Positions 17,728 through 26,188 of a stretch of DNA of 42,292 nucleotides are shown here, in pieces. Every line of letters begins with the position of its first letter. Position 1 is the stretch's first letter. Origin of the DNA: Prolixibacteraceae bacterium (GTDB lineage: Bacteria; Bacteroidota; Bacteroidia; Bacteroidales; Prolixibacteraceae); contig JAOARB010000010.1 of NCBI GenBank assembly GCA_025210775.1, positions 103,502 to 145,793 on the forward strand, read 5' to 3'. Below the pieces are notes generated by a model. The model was not told the DNA's origin and did not search any database. It worked only from the letters and a program-made list of their open reading frames with translations. The position numbers and the translations under genes are program-made.

Positions 17728-19011
17728 TTATTTCTTTATAACTCTTAACCCATGCACTTTACCTTTGGCATCTACAATTTTAACAATATATATACCAGAA
17801 GGTTGTGATATTTTTATACGAAGTTCTCCCCCTTCATATGCTCTCATTCCATGTGTAACAACAGATCCCAATACAGAATAAACGTCAAAGGTAACTTTTC
17901 CTTGTGGAAGACCCTTAATTTTGATCTCTTCAGTAAATGGATTTTCTACTACTACGACATTATTCTTACGATTTTGTTTTATTGCAGTTGCTTTTTGACC
18001 AATAGTCAATACAACCGGATAGTGATCGGATGTATTATATATCGCTTGCTTCAAACTCTCTGGATAATCAATTGCATCCAGATTATCGTTGCTATCAGGA
18101 AGATCCGTAATCGCTTTGTTAAAATGTTTTCCATCTTGCCCTACAACATCGTAAGAATCGATAACATATTTCCAGAATGCCTGACCATCTTTTGTTTTTG
18201 AGTCACATAAGATAAAATCAAAACGATCATCCGAACCACCAGAAACGGCACATCCTGTATAAGCACTATGAGTCGATTGGGTATGATAAAGACTATAGTT
18301 TTCATTATTATGCCAATAACCTTCTTGCGAAACAGGATCTTTAAAATAAACACCACCTCTATTAGAATCGGTCATGGACTGATAAGCCGCTTCACTTGCT
18401 TTATAAAAATTAAGGTCCCCAACAATAAAAACGTTTTCATCCCATCCCAAGGCATCGATTTTGTTCATTACTTTAGTAATCTGCGATGCTCTTGTCGTTT
18501 CATTTTTAGGCTCATCTCCTGCTTTCAAATGAAGAAGTACAATATGAATAAAGGCAGTATCATTGGGCGCTCTTAACGTATTTTCTTTAGAATATAATTT
18601 ATAGAAATTGGCATTTCTTTCATAACTTCCCATAACCATGGACTCCACTGATGAAAGTCCAAGCTTATCCGAATTGTAGTATAGTTGATTCACCAAATAG
18701 GTCCCAACCATTTTTGCTGCAACAAAAGAAGTACGTCCATTTTGGTTTAATGCATTATCCAAGAGATAGTCTACATCTTGCTGCTCGGCATCCATCTCAT
18801 TACATGTAAAGATATCTGGTTTAACATAGTCAAAAATCTGCTTTAAGCCATCGGTCTTTACATTGACATTGTTACTCTGGTCAGTACATTGATAGACATT
18901 CTTCCCATAATAGAGAACATTATGATGTAACAACTTAATCTGCTCTTGACCAAAGGCAGAAGCTGTAAAAGACAAAGCAAGAATAAATAAGATATATTTA
19001 GCTCTTACCAT
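17728..19011 (-). CDS. endonuclease/exonuclease/phosphatase-fold protein with type IX sorting domain
   Basis: A protein of about 427 residues. The signal peptide is MVRAKYILFILALSFTASAF, then Gly-Gln. The body has the fold's elements: 'LLHHNVLYYG', 'PDIFTCNEMD' (metal-binding Glu), 'HIVLLHLKAG', 'NVFIVGDLNFYK' (G-D-L-N) and 'NTSDHYPVVLTI' (S-D-H). The last 75 or so residues ('NPFTEEIKIKGLPQGKVTFD...GIYIVKIVDAKGKVHGLRVIKK') form a type IX secretion C-terminal sorting domain, so the protein is exported to or past the outer membrane. Substrate unknown. ATG at 19011 gives the better signal peptide than ATG at 19041. It is first in the operon, behind the promoter at 19072-19100. Confidence 0.85.
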   Translation of the reverse strand: MVRAKYILFILALSFTASAFGQEQIKLLHHNVLYYGKNVYQCTDQSNNVNVKTDGLKQIFDYVKPDIFTCNEMDAEQQDVDYLLDNALNQNGRTSFVAAKMVGTYLVNQLYYNSDKLGLSSVESMVMGSYERNANFYKLYSKENTLRAPNDTAFIHIVLLHLKAGDEPKNETTRASQITKVMNKIDALGWDENVFIVGDLNFYKASEAAYQSMTDSNRGGVYFKDPVSQEGYWHNNENYSLYHTQSTHSAYTGCAVSGGSDDRFDFILCDSKTKDGQAFWKYVIDSYDVVGQDGKHFNKAITDLPDSNDNLDAIDYPESLKQAIYNTSDHYPVVLTIGQKATAIKQNRKNNVVVVENPFTEEIKIKGLPQGKVTFDVYSVLGSVVTHGMRAYEGGELRIKISQPSGIYIVKIVDAKGKVHGLRVIKK

Positions 19012-19071
19012 TTTATGAAAATCATAGTAGAGTTTTACCATGCATTTTGAATTTAAGTTAAACCTATATTA

Positions 19072-19100
19072 CAAAAATACATAATCCTTACCATAGTCAA
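19072..19100 (-). promoter_or_regulatory. Bacteroidota-type promoter of the four-gene envelope operon
   Basis: On the minus strand TTG (19100-19098), an 18-base spacer, then TATTTTTG (19079-19072). This fits the TTG / TAnnTTTG consensus with the same spacing as the promoter at 31918-31946. The start of transcription would be near 19066. Confidence 0.65.
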
Positions 19101-19176
19101 CCGCCCATAAACCATAAAATACATCATGGTTAAAGATACTTTTACAGCAGAAGATAAATATATAAAAGAAAGGAAC

Positions 19177-20679
19177 CTATCGTTGTCGATCGATTTTCTC
19201 TACGGTCACCACTTTCCAAACCATCTTATTCATTCTTGGGTCCATGTCATAAACCAACGACAGTTCAACATACATCCCCTGTTCTAGTTTGAATTTAGAC
19301 ATCATATGAGGAGGAATAAAACAGTCATAAACAAAACCAAAGGACTCTCCTATTTTTTGTTGAACACGACCAGATACGGTTTTAAATATCGACCCTGGAG
19401 GCAACGTCTTTGAAGCTTCCACATAGCATAACTCTGGATTCTTCTTTGGATTCTCAATAAGAATGGCACGCAACCAATCTCCCACTTTCACCTTGAATGG
19501 AGCTTTATTCATAGGGAATACCACTCTCTGGTTTACACCGTAAATCAACCCTATCACTTTTGATTTAAAATCTACCCATGAGACGATCCCAACATAAGAA
19601 GGATAGTCCGACCAAAGCCATCTATCAGCATCACTGGCCCATTGATTAATCACTTCTTTAGCCACCACAGAAGAACAAGGAAGTGCCGTTTCACGTATTA
19701 CCTCCAATCTATTTAAACGAGAGGTAGCAATAGAAGATGGTACATCTTGTAGAAGAACATAAGACATCCATGAAGCCACATTGTCTCCCGAATGAATGGA
19801 GATCACTTCAGCTATTTGTGCACCGATATTCCATTTGGTCGTTCTCGACATAGAACAGTTATAGGCACGACACAAACAGGCCAAAACCGTTTCTGAATGA
19901 TCTAACTTTTGATGATAATTAGCCAACAATTCCCATCCCCAATAAAGACCAATATTCTTACGTACAAATCTTTTTTGGTTCTCTACCCCCTCTTTCAAAC
20001 GATCTTGTTTTTGATAGATCTGAAAAAGAGAAATAGCCAAACTCATAAATCTAGGAGAATGATCCAACTGTTTACATAAACGGTCCGTCCAAGAATACCC
20101 TAGCTCCTTAGTAACTTCGCTACTCATCAATAAAGCTTTACTACAGCTCTGATAGAATCGTTCAACCAAACAGCGAGAGGAATTATCATCCTGCAAATAA
20201 GCCTCTTTAGCTATTCCCATATCTTCCCACCAATCAAGAACCTGAATTAAGAACAGCGTAGGATTCTTTTTCTGTAATTTCAAGACTGTTTTCACAAAAG
20301 AAGTAACAAGATCCTCATGCTGACGAAGAGGAAGCAAAGAGACTTGATCAAAGATCAATCGAATTTCATTTCTTTTAGAAGTAGTGTGACCCTCCATAGG
20401 AGTATTAAAAAAACGAGTCACCTTACGCATCAGAGTTTTCCACACAACCACCTCACTAGATGGAACACCCAACGCAACGACTTTCTGCAAATATTCATAA
20501 AACACAGAGAAAGTGTTCATCGCAAGCTCCATCTGATCTAGATAAACCTTTACAACACTTTTCTTCACTTCCAATGCTTCCAATTCCTCAGATGGAAGTT
20601 CAGATATTATCTCTAATGCCTTAGCAAAATCTTTCGTTTCTCGTGCTCTATCTATTTCAAGCGATCGCTCCATAGTCAT
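19177..20679 (-). CDS. helical-repeat protein with C-terminal OB-like domains
   Basis: A 500-residue cytoplasmic protein without signal or membrane segments. The first 330 or so residues are helical with TPR-like spacing ('ALEIISELPSEELEALEVKKSVVKVYL', split over two helices; 'YWGWELLANYHQKLDHSETVLACLCRAYNC'). The C-terminal 170 or so are strand-rich: 'YVGIVSWVDFKSKVIGLIYG' and then 'GESFGFVYDCFIPPHMMSKF...GMYVELSLVYD', which resembles a cold-shock/OB fold ('G.GFV.D.FIPP'). I recall similar tails in TPR-containing Bacteroidota proteins (DUF7017-like). RNA or ribosome binding is a guess. ATG at 20673 is an equal alternative start. It is monocistronic, behind its own promoter. Confidence 0.7.
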   Translation of the reverse strand: MTMERSLEIDRARETKDFAKALEIISELPSEELEALEVKKSVVKVYLDQMELAMNTFSVFYEYLQKVVALGVPSSEVVVWKTLMRKVTRFFNTPMEGHTTSKRNEIRLIFDQVSLLPLRQHEDLVTSFVKTVLKLQKKNPTLFLIQVLDWWEDMGIAKEAYLQDDNSSRCLVERFYQSCSKALLMSSEVTKELGYSWTDRLCKQLDHSPRFMSLAISLFQIYQKQDRLKEGVENQKRFVRKNIGLYWGWELLANYHQKLDHSETVLACLCRAYNCSMSRTTKWNIGAQIAEVISIHSGDNVASWMSYVLLQDVPSSIATSRLNRLEVIRETALPCSSVVAKEVINQWASDADRWLWSDYPSYVGIVSWVDFKSKVIGLIYGVNQRVVFPMNKAPFKVKVGDWLRAILIENPKKNPELCYVEASKTLPPGSIFKTVSGRVQQKIGESFGFVYDCFIPPHMMSKFKLEQGMYVELSLVYDMDPRMNKMVWKVVTVEKIDRQR

Positions 20680-20746
20680 ACTCTTAGCTTCATAAAAAAG
20701 AGATAAATGGTATATCTCTTCTTCAAAATAAAATCAAATAAGAATA

Positions 20747-20774
20747 CAAAATTAACTATTCTTTTTTAACGCAA
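20747..20774 (-). promoter_or_regulatory. promoter of the helical-repeat gene
   Basis: On the minus strand TTTTG ends at 20772, a 17-base spacer follows, then TAATTTTG (20754-20747). This fits TTG / TAnnTTTG. The leader to the ATG at 20679 would be about 60 bases. Confidence 0.58.
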
Positions 20775-20834
20775 AAGATATCCCTCTCTATTCGTCCATT
20801 TTTTATTAAGAAATTAAAGAGAAAGCTTTATATT

Positions 20835-21284
20835 CTATTTAAGGTAGATACCAACACCGACACCCCATTTGCTCGTAGTATTATAGGTCAACGAGACATT
20901 TACAAACAGCACATGAAGAGAACACATCGCTCCATATTGGAATTTCTCTTGATTATAATAGCTGTCGCCATACCCGGCAAGGCCAGCAAAGGTCACGGTA
21001 TTCAAAAACTGATAGCCACAAACACCATACAATGACCCTTTCGATAATGCGGAAATATCTCCTTCGGAAGGAGAGCAATTTTCACCCTGTATTCCATAGA
21101 CCATTTGATTTACATCATAACCCAGTGCTCTTAGCGATCGGTTAAAAGTACCAATAGAATTGATATATTCTAATGAGAATTCATACGTCTCTCTTTCTTG
21201 AGAAGGGACACGTTTTGCCTCTGATTGAAAAACAGTCATCATCAAACAGATAAACATTACTGAGAAGATCTTTTTATTAATCAT
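20835..21284 (-). CDS. small exported beta-strand protein (possible outer-membrane barrel)
   Basis: A 149-residue protein of no recognised family. It has a signal peptide (MINKKIFSVMFICLMMTVFQ, then SEA). The mature part contains two cysteines, one in 'GENCSPSEG' and one in 'YGVCGYQ', with a third in 'GAMCSLHV'. The second half shows alternating hydrophobic and polar residues ('TVTFAGLAGYG', 'LHVLFVNVSLTYNT', 'WGVGVGIYLK'), as in short outer-membrane beta-strands. No partner gene is adjacent: the gene downstream has its own promoter and the upstream side is a long non-coding stretch. Confidence 0.65.
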   Translation of the reverse strand: MINKKIFSVMFICLMMTVFQSEAKRVPSQERETYEFSLEYINSIGTFNRSLRALGYDVNQMVYGIQGENCSPSEGDISALSKGSLYGVCGYQFLNTVTFAGLAGYGDSYYNQEKFQYGAMCSLHVLFVNVSLTYNTTSKWGVGVGIYLK

Positions 21285-21342
21285 AGCATGATTATATTAA
21301 GGGGAAATAAACTATACAAACACATTCACTCGATCTCTCTTG

Positions 21343-21420
21343 TTCATATTTCATCTAGAAGAAGATCGTACTTAAATGCTCAAGTATCTACCGACTCTTC
21401 TTTCTAGATGATAATATGAA
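21343..21420. repeat. large imperfect inverted repeat (about 78 bases)
   Basis: The left arm TTCATATTTCATCTAGAAGA (from 21343) pairs with the right arm, whose reverse complement reads TTCATATTATCATCTAGAAA and then GAAGA. Only short bulges break the match. An inner 5-bp stem TACTT / AAGTA sits in the loop. No long T run follows on either side, so it is not a standard terminator. It lies upstream of the 20835-21284 gene. Confidence 0.65.
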
Positions 21421-21997
21421 ATACACTCCACAACACGTTTCTTTTTCAAAACTATGCTTCAACTGTGCAACCATTCTGCATTGTTTTTAAAAAACAATAA
21501 CAACAACCTACAGAGTAAACATATTTCAATTTAACGCGGAGTACTAAAACAACACCTAACACATTTATTATCAAACAATTTAAACACAAACTAACAGATA
21601 AAATATCGTTTGTGTCATTTAATATAAATAGTTGTTATTACTACATTTAAGATTTAAAATTGTTCAATGATAAACTTCAAAACAGACTGGTTAGAGAATA
21701 TAAATAAAAGACAAAACAGGCGTAGAATGGAGGTATTTGGGATATATAATGATTCTCATTTTTACACTATCTAAATTGATATGATACAAACATAGATCTA
21801 TTTATGAAAGTATTATCCATCGTTAAATCATCGAAATAGACTCGATCTAAAGAAAACATCAAAACACTCATAATAAAGAAGATAAAACAGTCATACGCAA
21901 CAATACTTTTTCATATTTATGTAAATTTCCACAAACAAATACCCCCTTCTGCCATAAAACCGACACCATCTCATAAAGGATAGAATTATAGAAAAAA

Positions 21998-22042
21998 CAA
22001 AAAAGGGACTATAAAGCCTGTAGCCTTATAATCCCCTTTATA
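21998..22042 (-). terminator. terminator after ribB
   Basis: On the minus strand AAAGGGGATTATAAGGC pairs with GGCTTTATAGTCCCTTT, with one bulged G and two G-U pairs, and is followed by a T run. It lies about 26 bases past the ribB stop. Confidence 0.75.
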
Positions 22043-22068
22043 TTTGATCGTATCAGATCGCTACCCTA

Positions 22069-22743
22069 TTAACAAAGGCTCTCTTCTAATACCTCTTTCT
22101 TTTCCATTTCTGCTCTATATTGGCAAATATCTTCGATCGTCAATACACACATCTCATGTGCCATCGCAAAATCGATAATCTCTGGCAAACGTGCCATCGT
22201 ACCATCTTCATTGGTAACTTCACTTAGAACAGCACTATCTCCAAGACCAGCCAAACGAACAATATCGATACTTCCTTCCGTATGACCACGACGTTCAAAG
22301 ACGCCATTGGCTTTTGCTCTCAAAGGAAAAACATGTCCAGGACGAGCTAGGTCTTCTGGTTGTGCTCCTTCTTTGATTGCTGTACGAATAGTCGTAATTC
22401 TATCGGCAGCAGAAACCCCAGTAGTCACCCCTTCTCTAGCTTCGATACTAACAGTAAAAGCCGTTTGGTTCTTACTATTGTTATTTTGAACCATAGGAGG
22501 AAGATTCAATTCTTGACATTTCTGATCTGTCAAACACAAACAGACAATACCACTACAAGCACGAATCATAAGAGCCATATCGGCCACACTCATCTGAGAA
22601 GCAGCATAGATAATGTCTCCCTCATTTTCACGATCTTCATCATCTACCAAAAGAATACCTTTGCCTTCTTGTAGATCTTTTATTGCACGCTCTACTCTTT
22701 CTTTTGAAGAGACTCCAAAGCTTGTAATATCTTTTTCTGACAT
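22069..22743 (-). CDS. ribB: 3,4-dihydroxy-2-butanone-4-phosphate synthase
   Basis: A 224-residue enzyme that converts ribulose 5-phosphate to the four-carbon precursor of riboflavin plus formate. The acidic metal-binding motif is '[18 protein letters not shown]' (about residues 31-48). The second site is '[25 protein letters not shown]', with '[11 protein letters not shown]' toward the C-terminus. The protein ends after this domain, so it is stand-alone RibB, not the RibBA fusion with GTP cyclohydrolase II. It is preceded by an FMN riboswitch at 22862-22986, so it should be repressed when FMN is plentiful. A terminator follows directly, giving a single-gene transcript. Confidence 0.94.
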   Translation of the reverse strand: MSEKDITSFGVSSKERVERAIKDLQEGKGILLVDDEDRENEGDIIYAASQMSVADMALMIRACSGIVCLCLTDQKCQELNLPPMVQNNNSKNQTAFTVSIEAREGVTTGVSAADRITTIRTAIKEGAQPEDLARPGHVFPLRAKANGVFERRGHTEGSIDIVRLAGLGDSAVLSEVTNEDGTMARLPEIIDFAMAHEMCVLTIEDICQYRAEMEKKEVLEESLC

Positions 22744-22861
22744 AACTTATGAAATAAAAAAAATAAATGAAAATCCTCAAGGCAAGATATAATGCTACAC
22801 AAAAATGCAACATCTTCTATTACGGAAGTGTACTATAATGAAAGCACATACATATTTTCTT

Positions 22862-22986
22862 CTCTCATCCAGACTTTAACTGTCGGTATTGGAATTTCAC
22901 CAATTCAGCCCTAACAAAAAAGTGCTTTTGTTAGAGGTCGTGGACTATCACCACCGGTAAGGAATTACACCTTGCCCCGAAGAATG
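22862..22986 (-). promoter_or_regulatory. FMN riboswitch (RFN element) controlling ribB
   Basis: On the minus strand the RFN conserved blocks are in order: CTTCGGGGCAAGGTGTAATT, then CCTTACCGGTGGTGATAGTC, CCACGACC, a variable arm with the stem CTAACAAAAG / CTTTTTTGTTAG, then GGGCTGAATTGGTGAAATTC, ACCGACAGTTAAAGTCTGGA and TGAGAGA. These are the known FMN aptamer blocks. About 118 bases separate the aptamer from the ribB ATG. No strong terminator hairpin with a T run is seen there, so the expression platform is unclear. Confidence 0.92.
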
Positions 22987-22998
22987 TTTTACTGACAT

Positions 22999-23006
22999 CA
23001 AAGGTA
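22999..23006 (-). promoter_or_regulatory. putative -7 element (TACCTTTG) for the riboswitch-ribB transcript
   Basis: TACCTTTG on the minus strand fits TAnnTTTG and would start transcription near 22993, just ahead of the aptamer. A matching -33 element is not obvious. Confidence 0.5.
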
Positions 23007-23060
23007 TAAAAAAAGGCAGTACGTTATCCTCCTATTGCACTTTTTGTAATTATTTAAAAT

Positions 23061-23095
23061 AAAAAAGCCTTTAATGTCAACGCATTAAAGGCTTT
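23061..23095 (-). terminator. terminator after the U32 peptidase gene
   Basis: The perfect 13-bp stem AAAGCCTTTAATG / CATTAAAGGCTTT closes a 6-base loop, and a T-rich run follows on the minus strand. It begins about 23 bases past the stop codon. Confidence 0.85.
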
Positions 23096-23117
23096 ATATA
23101 TTTAGAACTTATTCTAA

Positions 23118-24377
23118 CTATTGTCCATCATTCACCTGAGAGGCATCCACTATCTTATATAGTTTATCTGCTCTTCTAACTTTAGCATCGATAGGCATAG
23201 AGAACAGTTGTCCTTTCTCTACTTTCTGAACAGGCTCTAGCTCAAAGCGAAGCTCTTTTACAGTCGTTTTAACCACTCCTGTCGTAGGACCTGTAATAAG
23301 AATCTCATCTCCCACTTCAAGCGTTCCTGATTGAAGCAAGAACTCCCCTACTTTTAGTTTTCCAAAATAGTTGGTTGTTTTACCTGCAATCACTTTCTTC
23401 TTGGTTGCTTTGGAACCATATTTATGTGACCATTCACCAAGACGTTGTCCTAGATAGTAACCATTCCAGAAACCTCTATTGAAAACCTCCGAAAGACGAG
23501 CATCCCAAGAAGCGATCTTCTCTTCAGTAAAATCGTTATCGAAATAAGCTTCGATAGCTTCCTTATAACAAGTAACAGCAGTATCCACATATTCAGCAGA
23601 ACGTGCTCTACCTTCAATCTTTAAAACAGTCACTCCAGAATCTAAAACTTTATTAAGGAAATGAATTGTTTTCAAATCTTTAGGCGACATAATATATTCA
23701 TTATCCACCTCTAGCTCTTCCCCAGTAAGTTTATCCGTTACGATATACGAACGACGACACACTTGGCTACAAGCACCACGATTTGCTGAAGATTGTTTCT
23801 CATGAAGACTTAAATAGCATTTTCCAGAAACAGCCATACATAAAGCACCATGAACAAACATCTCAATTCGGATAAGTTCACCATTAGGGCCACGCAAATC
23901 ATCTTCAATAATGCGGTCGTGGATATATTTCACACGATCCATAGATACTTCTCTTGCCAACACAACCACATCAGCAAAATTAGCATAGAATTTCACTGCT
24001 TGATAGTTGGTGATGTTCACCTGAGTCGAGATATGCACTTCCATATCTAGGTCACGACAAAGTTGAATTACCCCCATATCTGCAGCAATAATCGCAGAAA
24101 CACCTGCTCTCTTTGCAGTCTCGATAATCTCCTTAATCTTTTCGAACTCCTCGTCAAAAATCACTGTGTTAACAGTCAAATATGTCTTTACATTTGCCTC
24201 TTCACAACGACGTACAATCTCTTTAAGATCTTCAAGAGTAAAATTAAAAGAAGAACGAGAACGCATATTTAGCTTCTCTACACCAAAGTATACTGAACCA
24301 GCACCTGCTTTAATAGCTGCCATCAAAGACTCATACGAGCCTACGGGAGCCATTATCTCTATATCTCTTTTTTCCAT
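23118..24377 (-). CDS. peptidase U32 family protein, TrhP/YegQ-like tRNA hydroxylation factor
   Basis: A 419-residue protein of the U32 family. The N-terminal TIM-barrel part has 'IMAPVGSYESLMAAIKAGAGSVYFGVEKLNMR', followed by 'VHISTQVNITN', the U32 core 'EMFVHGALCMAVSGKCYLS' and 'SANRGACSQVCRRSY'. Its four cysteines may hold an iron-sulfur cluster. 'VLKIEGRARSAEYV' and a C-terminal beta-barrel domain ('LKVGEFLLQSGTLEVGDEILITGPTTGVV') complete it. This layout matches TrhP (YegQ), which makes 5-hydroxyuridine at tRNA position 34, better than the collagenase-type members. A -7 element lies at 24403-24410 and a terminator follows, so it is a single-gene unit. Confidence 0.85.
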   Translation of the reverse strand: MEKRDIEIMAPVGSYESLMAAIKAGAGSVYFGVEKLNMRSRSSFNFTLEDLKEIVRRCEEANVKTYLTVNTVIFDEEFEKIKEIIETAKRAGVSAIIAADMGVIQLCRDLDMEVHISTQVNITNYQAVKFYANFADVVVLAREVSMDRVKYIHDRIIEDDLRGPNGELIRIEMFVHGALCMAVSGKCYLSLHEKQSSANRGACSQVCRRSYIVTDKLTGEELEVDNEYIMSPKDLKTIHFLNKVLDSGVTVLKIEGRARSAEYVDTAVTCYKEAIEAYFDNDFTEEKIASWDARLSEVFNRGFWNGYYLGQRLGEWSHKYGSKATKKKVIAGKTTNYFGKLKVGEFLLQSGTLEVGDEILITGPTTGVVKTTVKELRFELEPVQKVEKGQLFSMPIDAKVRRADKLYKIVDASQVNDGQ

Positions 24378-24402
24378 TATAATACCATATCTATTCGGGG
24401 CA

Positions 24403-24410
24403 CAAATCTA
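24403..24410 (-). promoter_or_regulatory. putative -7 element (TAGATTTG) for the U32 gene
   Basis: TAGATTTG on the minus strand fits TAnnTTTG and lies 25 bases before the ATG at 24377. No -33 TTG is found at the usual spacing. Confidence 0.4.
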
Positions 24411-24477
24411 CATCTTTTAGGGCAAACTACATATAAATCAAACCTAAAACTCTTTTTCTTTTCAGAAATAGAGTTAT

Positions 24478-24516
24478 AAAAAGAAAGACAAAAAGAGAAC
24501 CAGCTCTTCTTGTCTT
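24478..24516 (-). terminator. terminator after the outer-membrane beta-barrel gene
   Basis: On the minus strand AAGACAAGAAGAG pairs with CTCTTTTTGTCTT (one mismatch) around a 6-base loop, followed by TCTTTTT. It lies about 46 bases past the stop at 24563. Confidence 0.7.
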
Positions 24517-24562
24517 CGACATTGAATAGAAAATAACAGTTTAGATTTCAAATCAATATTGC

Positions 24563-25231
24563 TTATTTAAAATCATAAACAAGACCTATATTGATCTGAT
24601 GCTTTCCTGTCTCAGAAATATGATTAGGGAATGCTATTTCAAATGGATTGGGTGTCATTCTATAACCTAGAGTAACATAGCCATTTTTCATCACTTTCAC
24701 TTTAGTACCAAGTTCTATTGAGAATGCATAGTTTCTCAGATTCTTTAAATCATCTTGTGTATAATTCGGTTCCCTTCCTGCAAAAGAACTATTCACGTCA
24801 GACAATAGCGCATCAAAAGAAACACCACCATAAAACTGAAACAATGAATTCGCCGACCACAACAAGTGGACAGGAATATTCAAAGAGTGAACACTATTTG
24901 CCGATACCCCAACATAATTGAATGCATTCAGATTACTTGAACCGTAACTACTATTGAAGTTCTCTTGATAGGTTCTTGCAATATTATAGCCAACCCCTTC
25001 TCTAAGGGTTAATTTATCATTCACCGATTGATTAAAGAAAAATCTAAAATAGAATCCAGGAACAATCTTATTGTCAAAATCGTTATTCCCATTCATTGTA
25101 CTCTTAGATAAGTTTAGTGTCGTTCCACTTTCAATAGATACAAATGTTTTTTTCTCTTGTGCATAAAGCGAAGCACATGACAAGACACCAACCAAAGCAA
25201 TTAATAAAATCTTTTTCATAATATGATTCAT
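24563..25231 (-). CDS. small outer-membrane beta-barrel protein
   Basis: A 222-residue protein with a signal peptide (MKKILLIALVGVLSCASLYA, then Gln). The body shows amphipathic strands ('FFNQSVNDKLTLREGVGYN', 'LFQFYGGVSFDALL', 'NGYVTLGYRMTPNPFEIAF') and ends in 'HQINIGLVYDFK', a terminal strand closing with Phe-Lys. This fits the OmpW/PorT-like 'outer membrane beta-barrel' class of Bacteroidota. Two ATGs are possible. The one at 25231 has AAGGAGA five bases upstream, the clearest Shine-Dalgarno sequence seen in the window, and is preferred over 25219. A TACATTTG element lies far upstream at 25414-25407 on the same strand. Confidence 0.8.
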   Translation of the reverse strand: MNHIMKKILLIALVGVLSCASLYAQEKKTFVSIESGTTLNLSKSTMNGNNDFDNKIVPGFYFRFFFNQSVNDKLTLREGVGYNIARTYQENFNSSYGSSNLNAFNYVGVSANSVHSLNIPVHLLWSANSLFQFYGGVSFDALLSDVNSSFAGREPNYTQDDLKNLRNYAFSIELGTKVKVMKNGYVTLGYRMTPNPFEIAFPNHISETGKHQINIGLVYDFK

Positions 25232-25459
25232 TTTTATCTCCTTGTAATCTTACTTACTCGTAATAAATGCAGCTCTCGACTTCAAGCTAATTCCATGAGT
25301 AGCACACTTATTCCCCTACGAGGAGTAAATTTTAATGGACTAAATAGGCAAAATGATAGGTTCAATTTGATAATCCACTACTTTTAGGTTATTGTTATTT
25401 GTGCGGCAAATGTAAAAACAATAATTAACTTTATTATTCATTTATTAATTTTTACTACT

Positions 25460-26155
25460 ATGAATATTCAGATTTTACAAGGCTTTGAGGGGGCCGAACA
25501 AGCAACAGGGCTGGCAGTGATAATAGATGTATTCAGAGCATTCTCTTTTGCATGTTATGCTGTAAACAACGGAGCCAAAAGGGTTTATCCTATTGATAAG
25601 ATTGAAACAGTAAACGAGATGAGTCAAAAGATTTCAGACTCTATCCGATGTGGGGAACGTCATGAAAAAAAAGTTCCAGAATTTGATTTTGGCAACTCTC
25701 CCACCCATATTTTAGAGGAGAATTTTGAAGGTAAAACCATCTTGCATACCACCAGTTCAGGAACACAAGGAATCTTCTTAAGCAAAAATGCTGATGAGAG
25801 AATCACAGGAAGTTTTGTAAATGCTGAAGCCATCATTAAATACATCAAACAAAAGAATCCTGAAACATTATCTCTAGTATGTATGGGATATGAGGGGCTA
25901 AAAGAAGCTGACGAAGACACATTCTTTGCGGAGTATATCAAAGGACGTCTTCTTGGTGAAACCCCTTCTTTTGAAGAGATGGTCGAGAAATTAAGAGTAG
26001 GATCAGGAAAACGACTATTAGATCCTGCAAAACAATCTTTCTCTCCTAGGATGGATTTTGATCTTTGTTTAAGCCTTAACCGTTTCCCATTTGTTCTAAA
26101 GGTGGAACAAGACGAATTTGGATTTTATCTAAAAAGAGTGGATATTGAATCCTAA
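25460..26155 (+). CDS. ComB-like 2-phosphosulfolactate phosphatase family protein
   Basis: A 231-residue protein with the ComB family pattern: 'GLAVIIDVFRAFSFACYAVNNGAKRVYPI' near the N-terminus, 'RCGERHEKKVPEFDFGNSPTHI' and 'ILHTTSSGTQGI', then 'VCMGYEGLKEADEDTFFAEYIKG'. ComB removes phosphate from 2-phosphosulfolactate in coenzyme M and sulfolactate routes. Bacteria carrying ComB homologues without that pathway are common, so the real substrate here is uncertain. No comA or comC is nearby. The next gene starts 33 bases later in the same direction, and the pair is probably co-transcribed. Confidence 0.85.
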   Translation: MNIQILQGFEGAEQATGLAVIIDVFRAFSFACYAVNNGAKRVYPIDKIETVNEMSQKISDSIRCGERHEKKVPEFDFGNSPTHILEENFEGKTILHTTSSGTQGIFLSKNADERITGSFVNAEAIIKYIKQKNPETLSLVCMGYEGLKEADEDTFFAEYIKGRLLGETPSFEEMVEKLRVGSGKRLLDPAKQSFSPRMDFDLCLSLNRFPFVLKVEQDEFGFYLKRVDIES

Positions 26156-26188
26156 ATAAATAAAAAACCAAAATCTAATTCACTGATT

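Larger units (their letters stand above)
21285..22068. other. 784-base non-coding stretch
   Basis: No credible gene is seen on either strand. The contents are a large imperfect hairpin (21343-21420, listed), a smaller stem ACACAAAC / GTTTGTGT (21584-21591 with 21608-21615), an isolated TATGTTTG -7-like element on the minus strand (21794-21787), and the ribB terminator at the right end. The rest is AT-rich with no pattern I can name. Confidence 0.6.

Noticed and set aside
25407..25414. TACATTTG as promoter of the beta-barrel gene at 24563-25231
   Set aside because: It matches the -7 consensus but would give a 170-base leader and lacks a -33 element; too weak to list as a feature.
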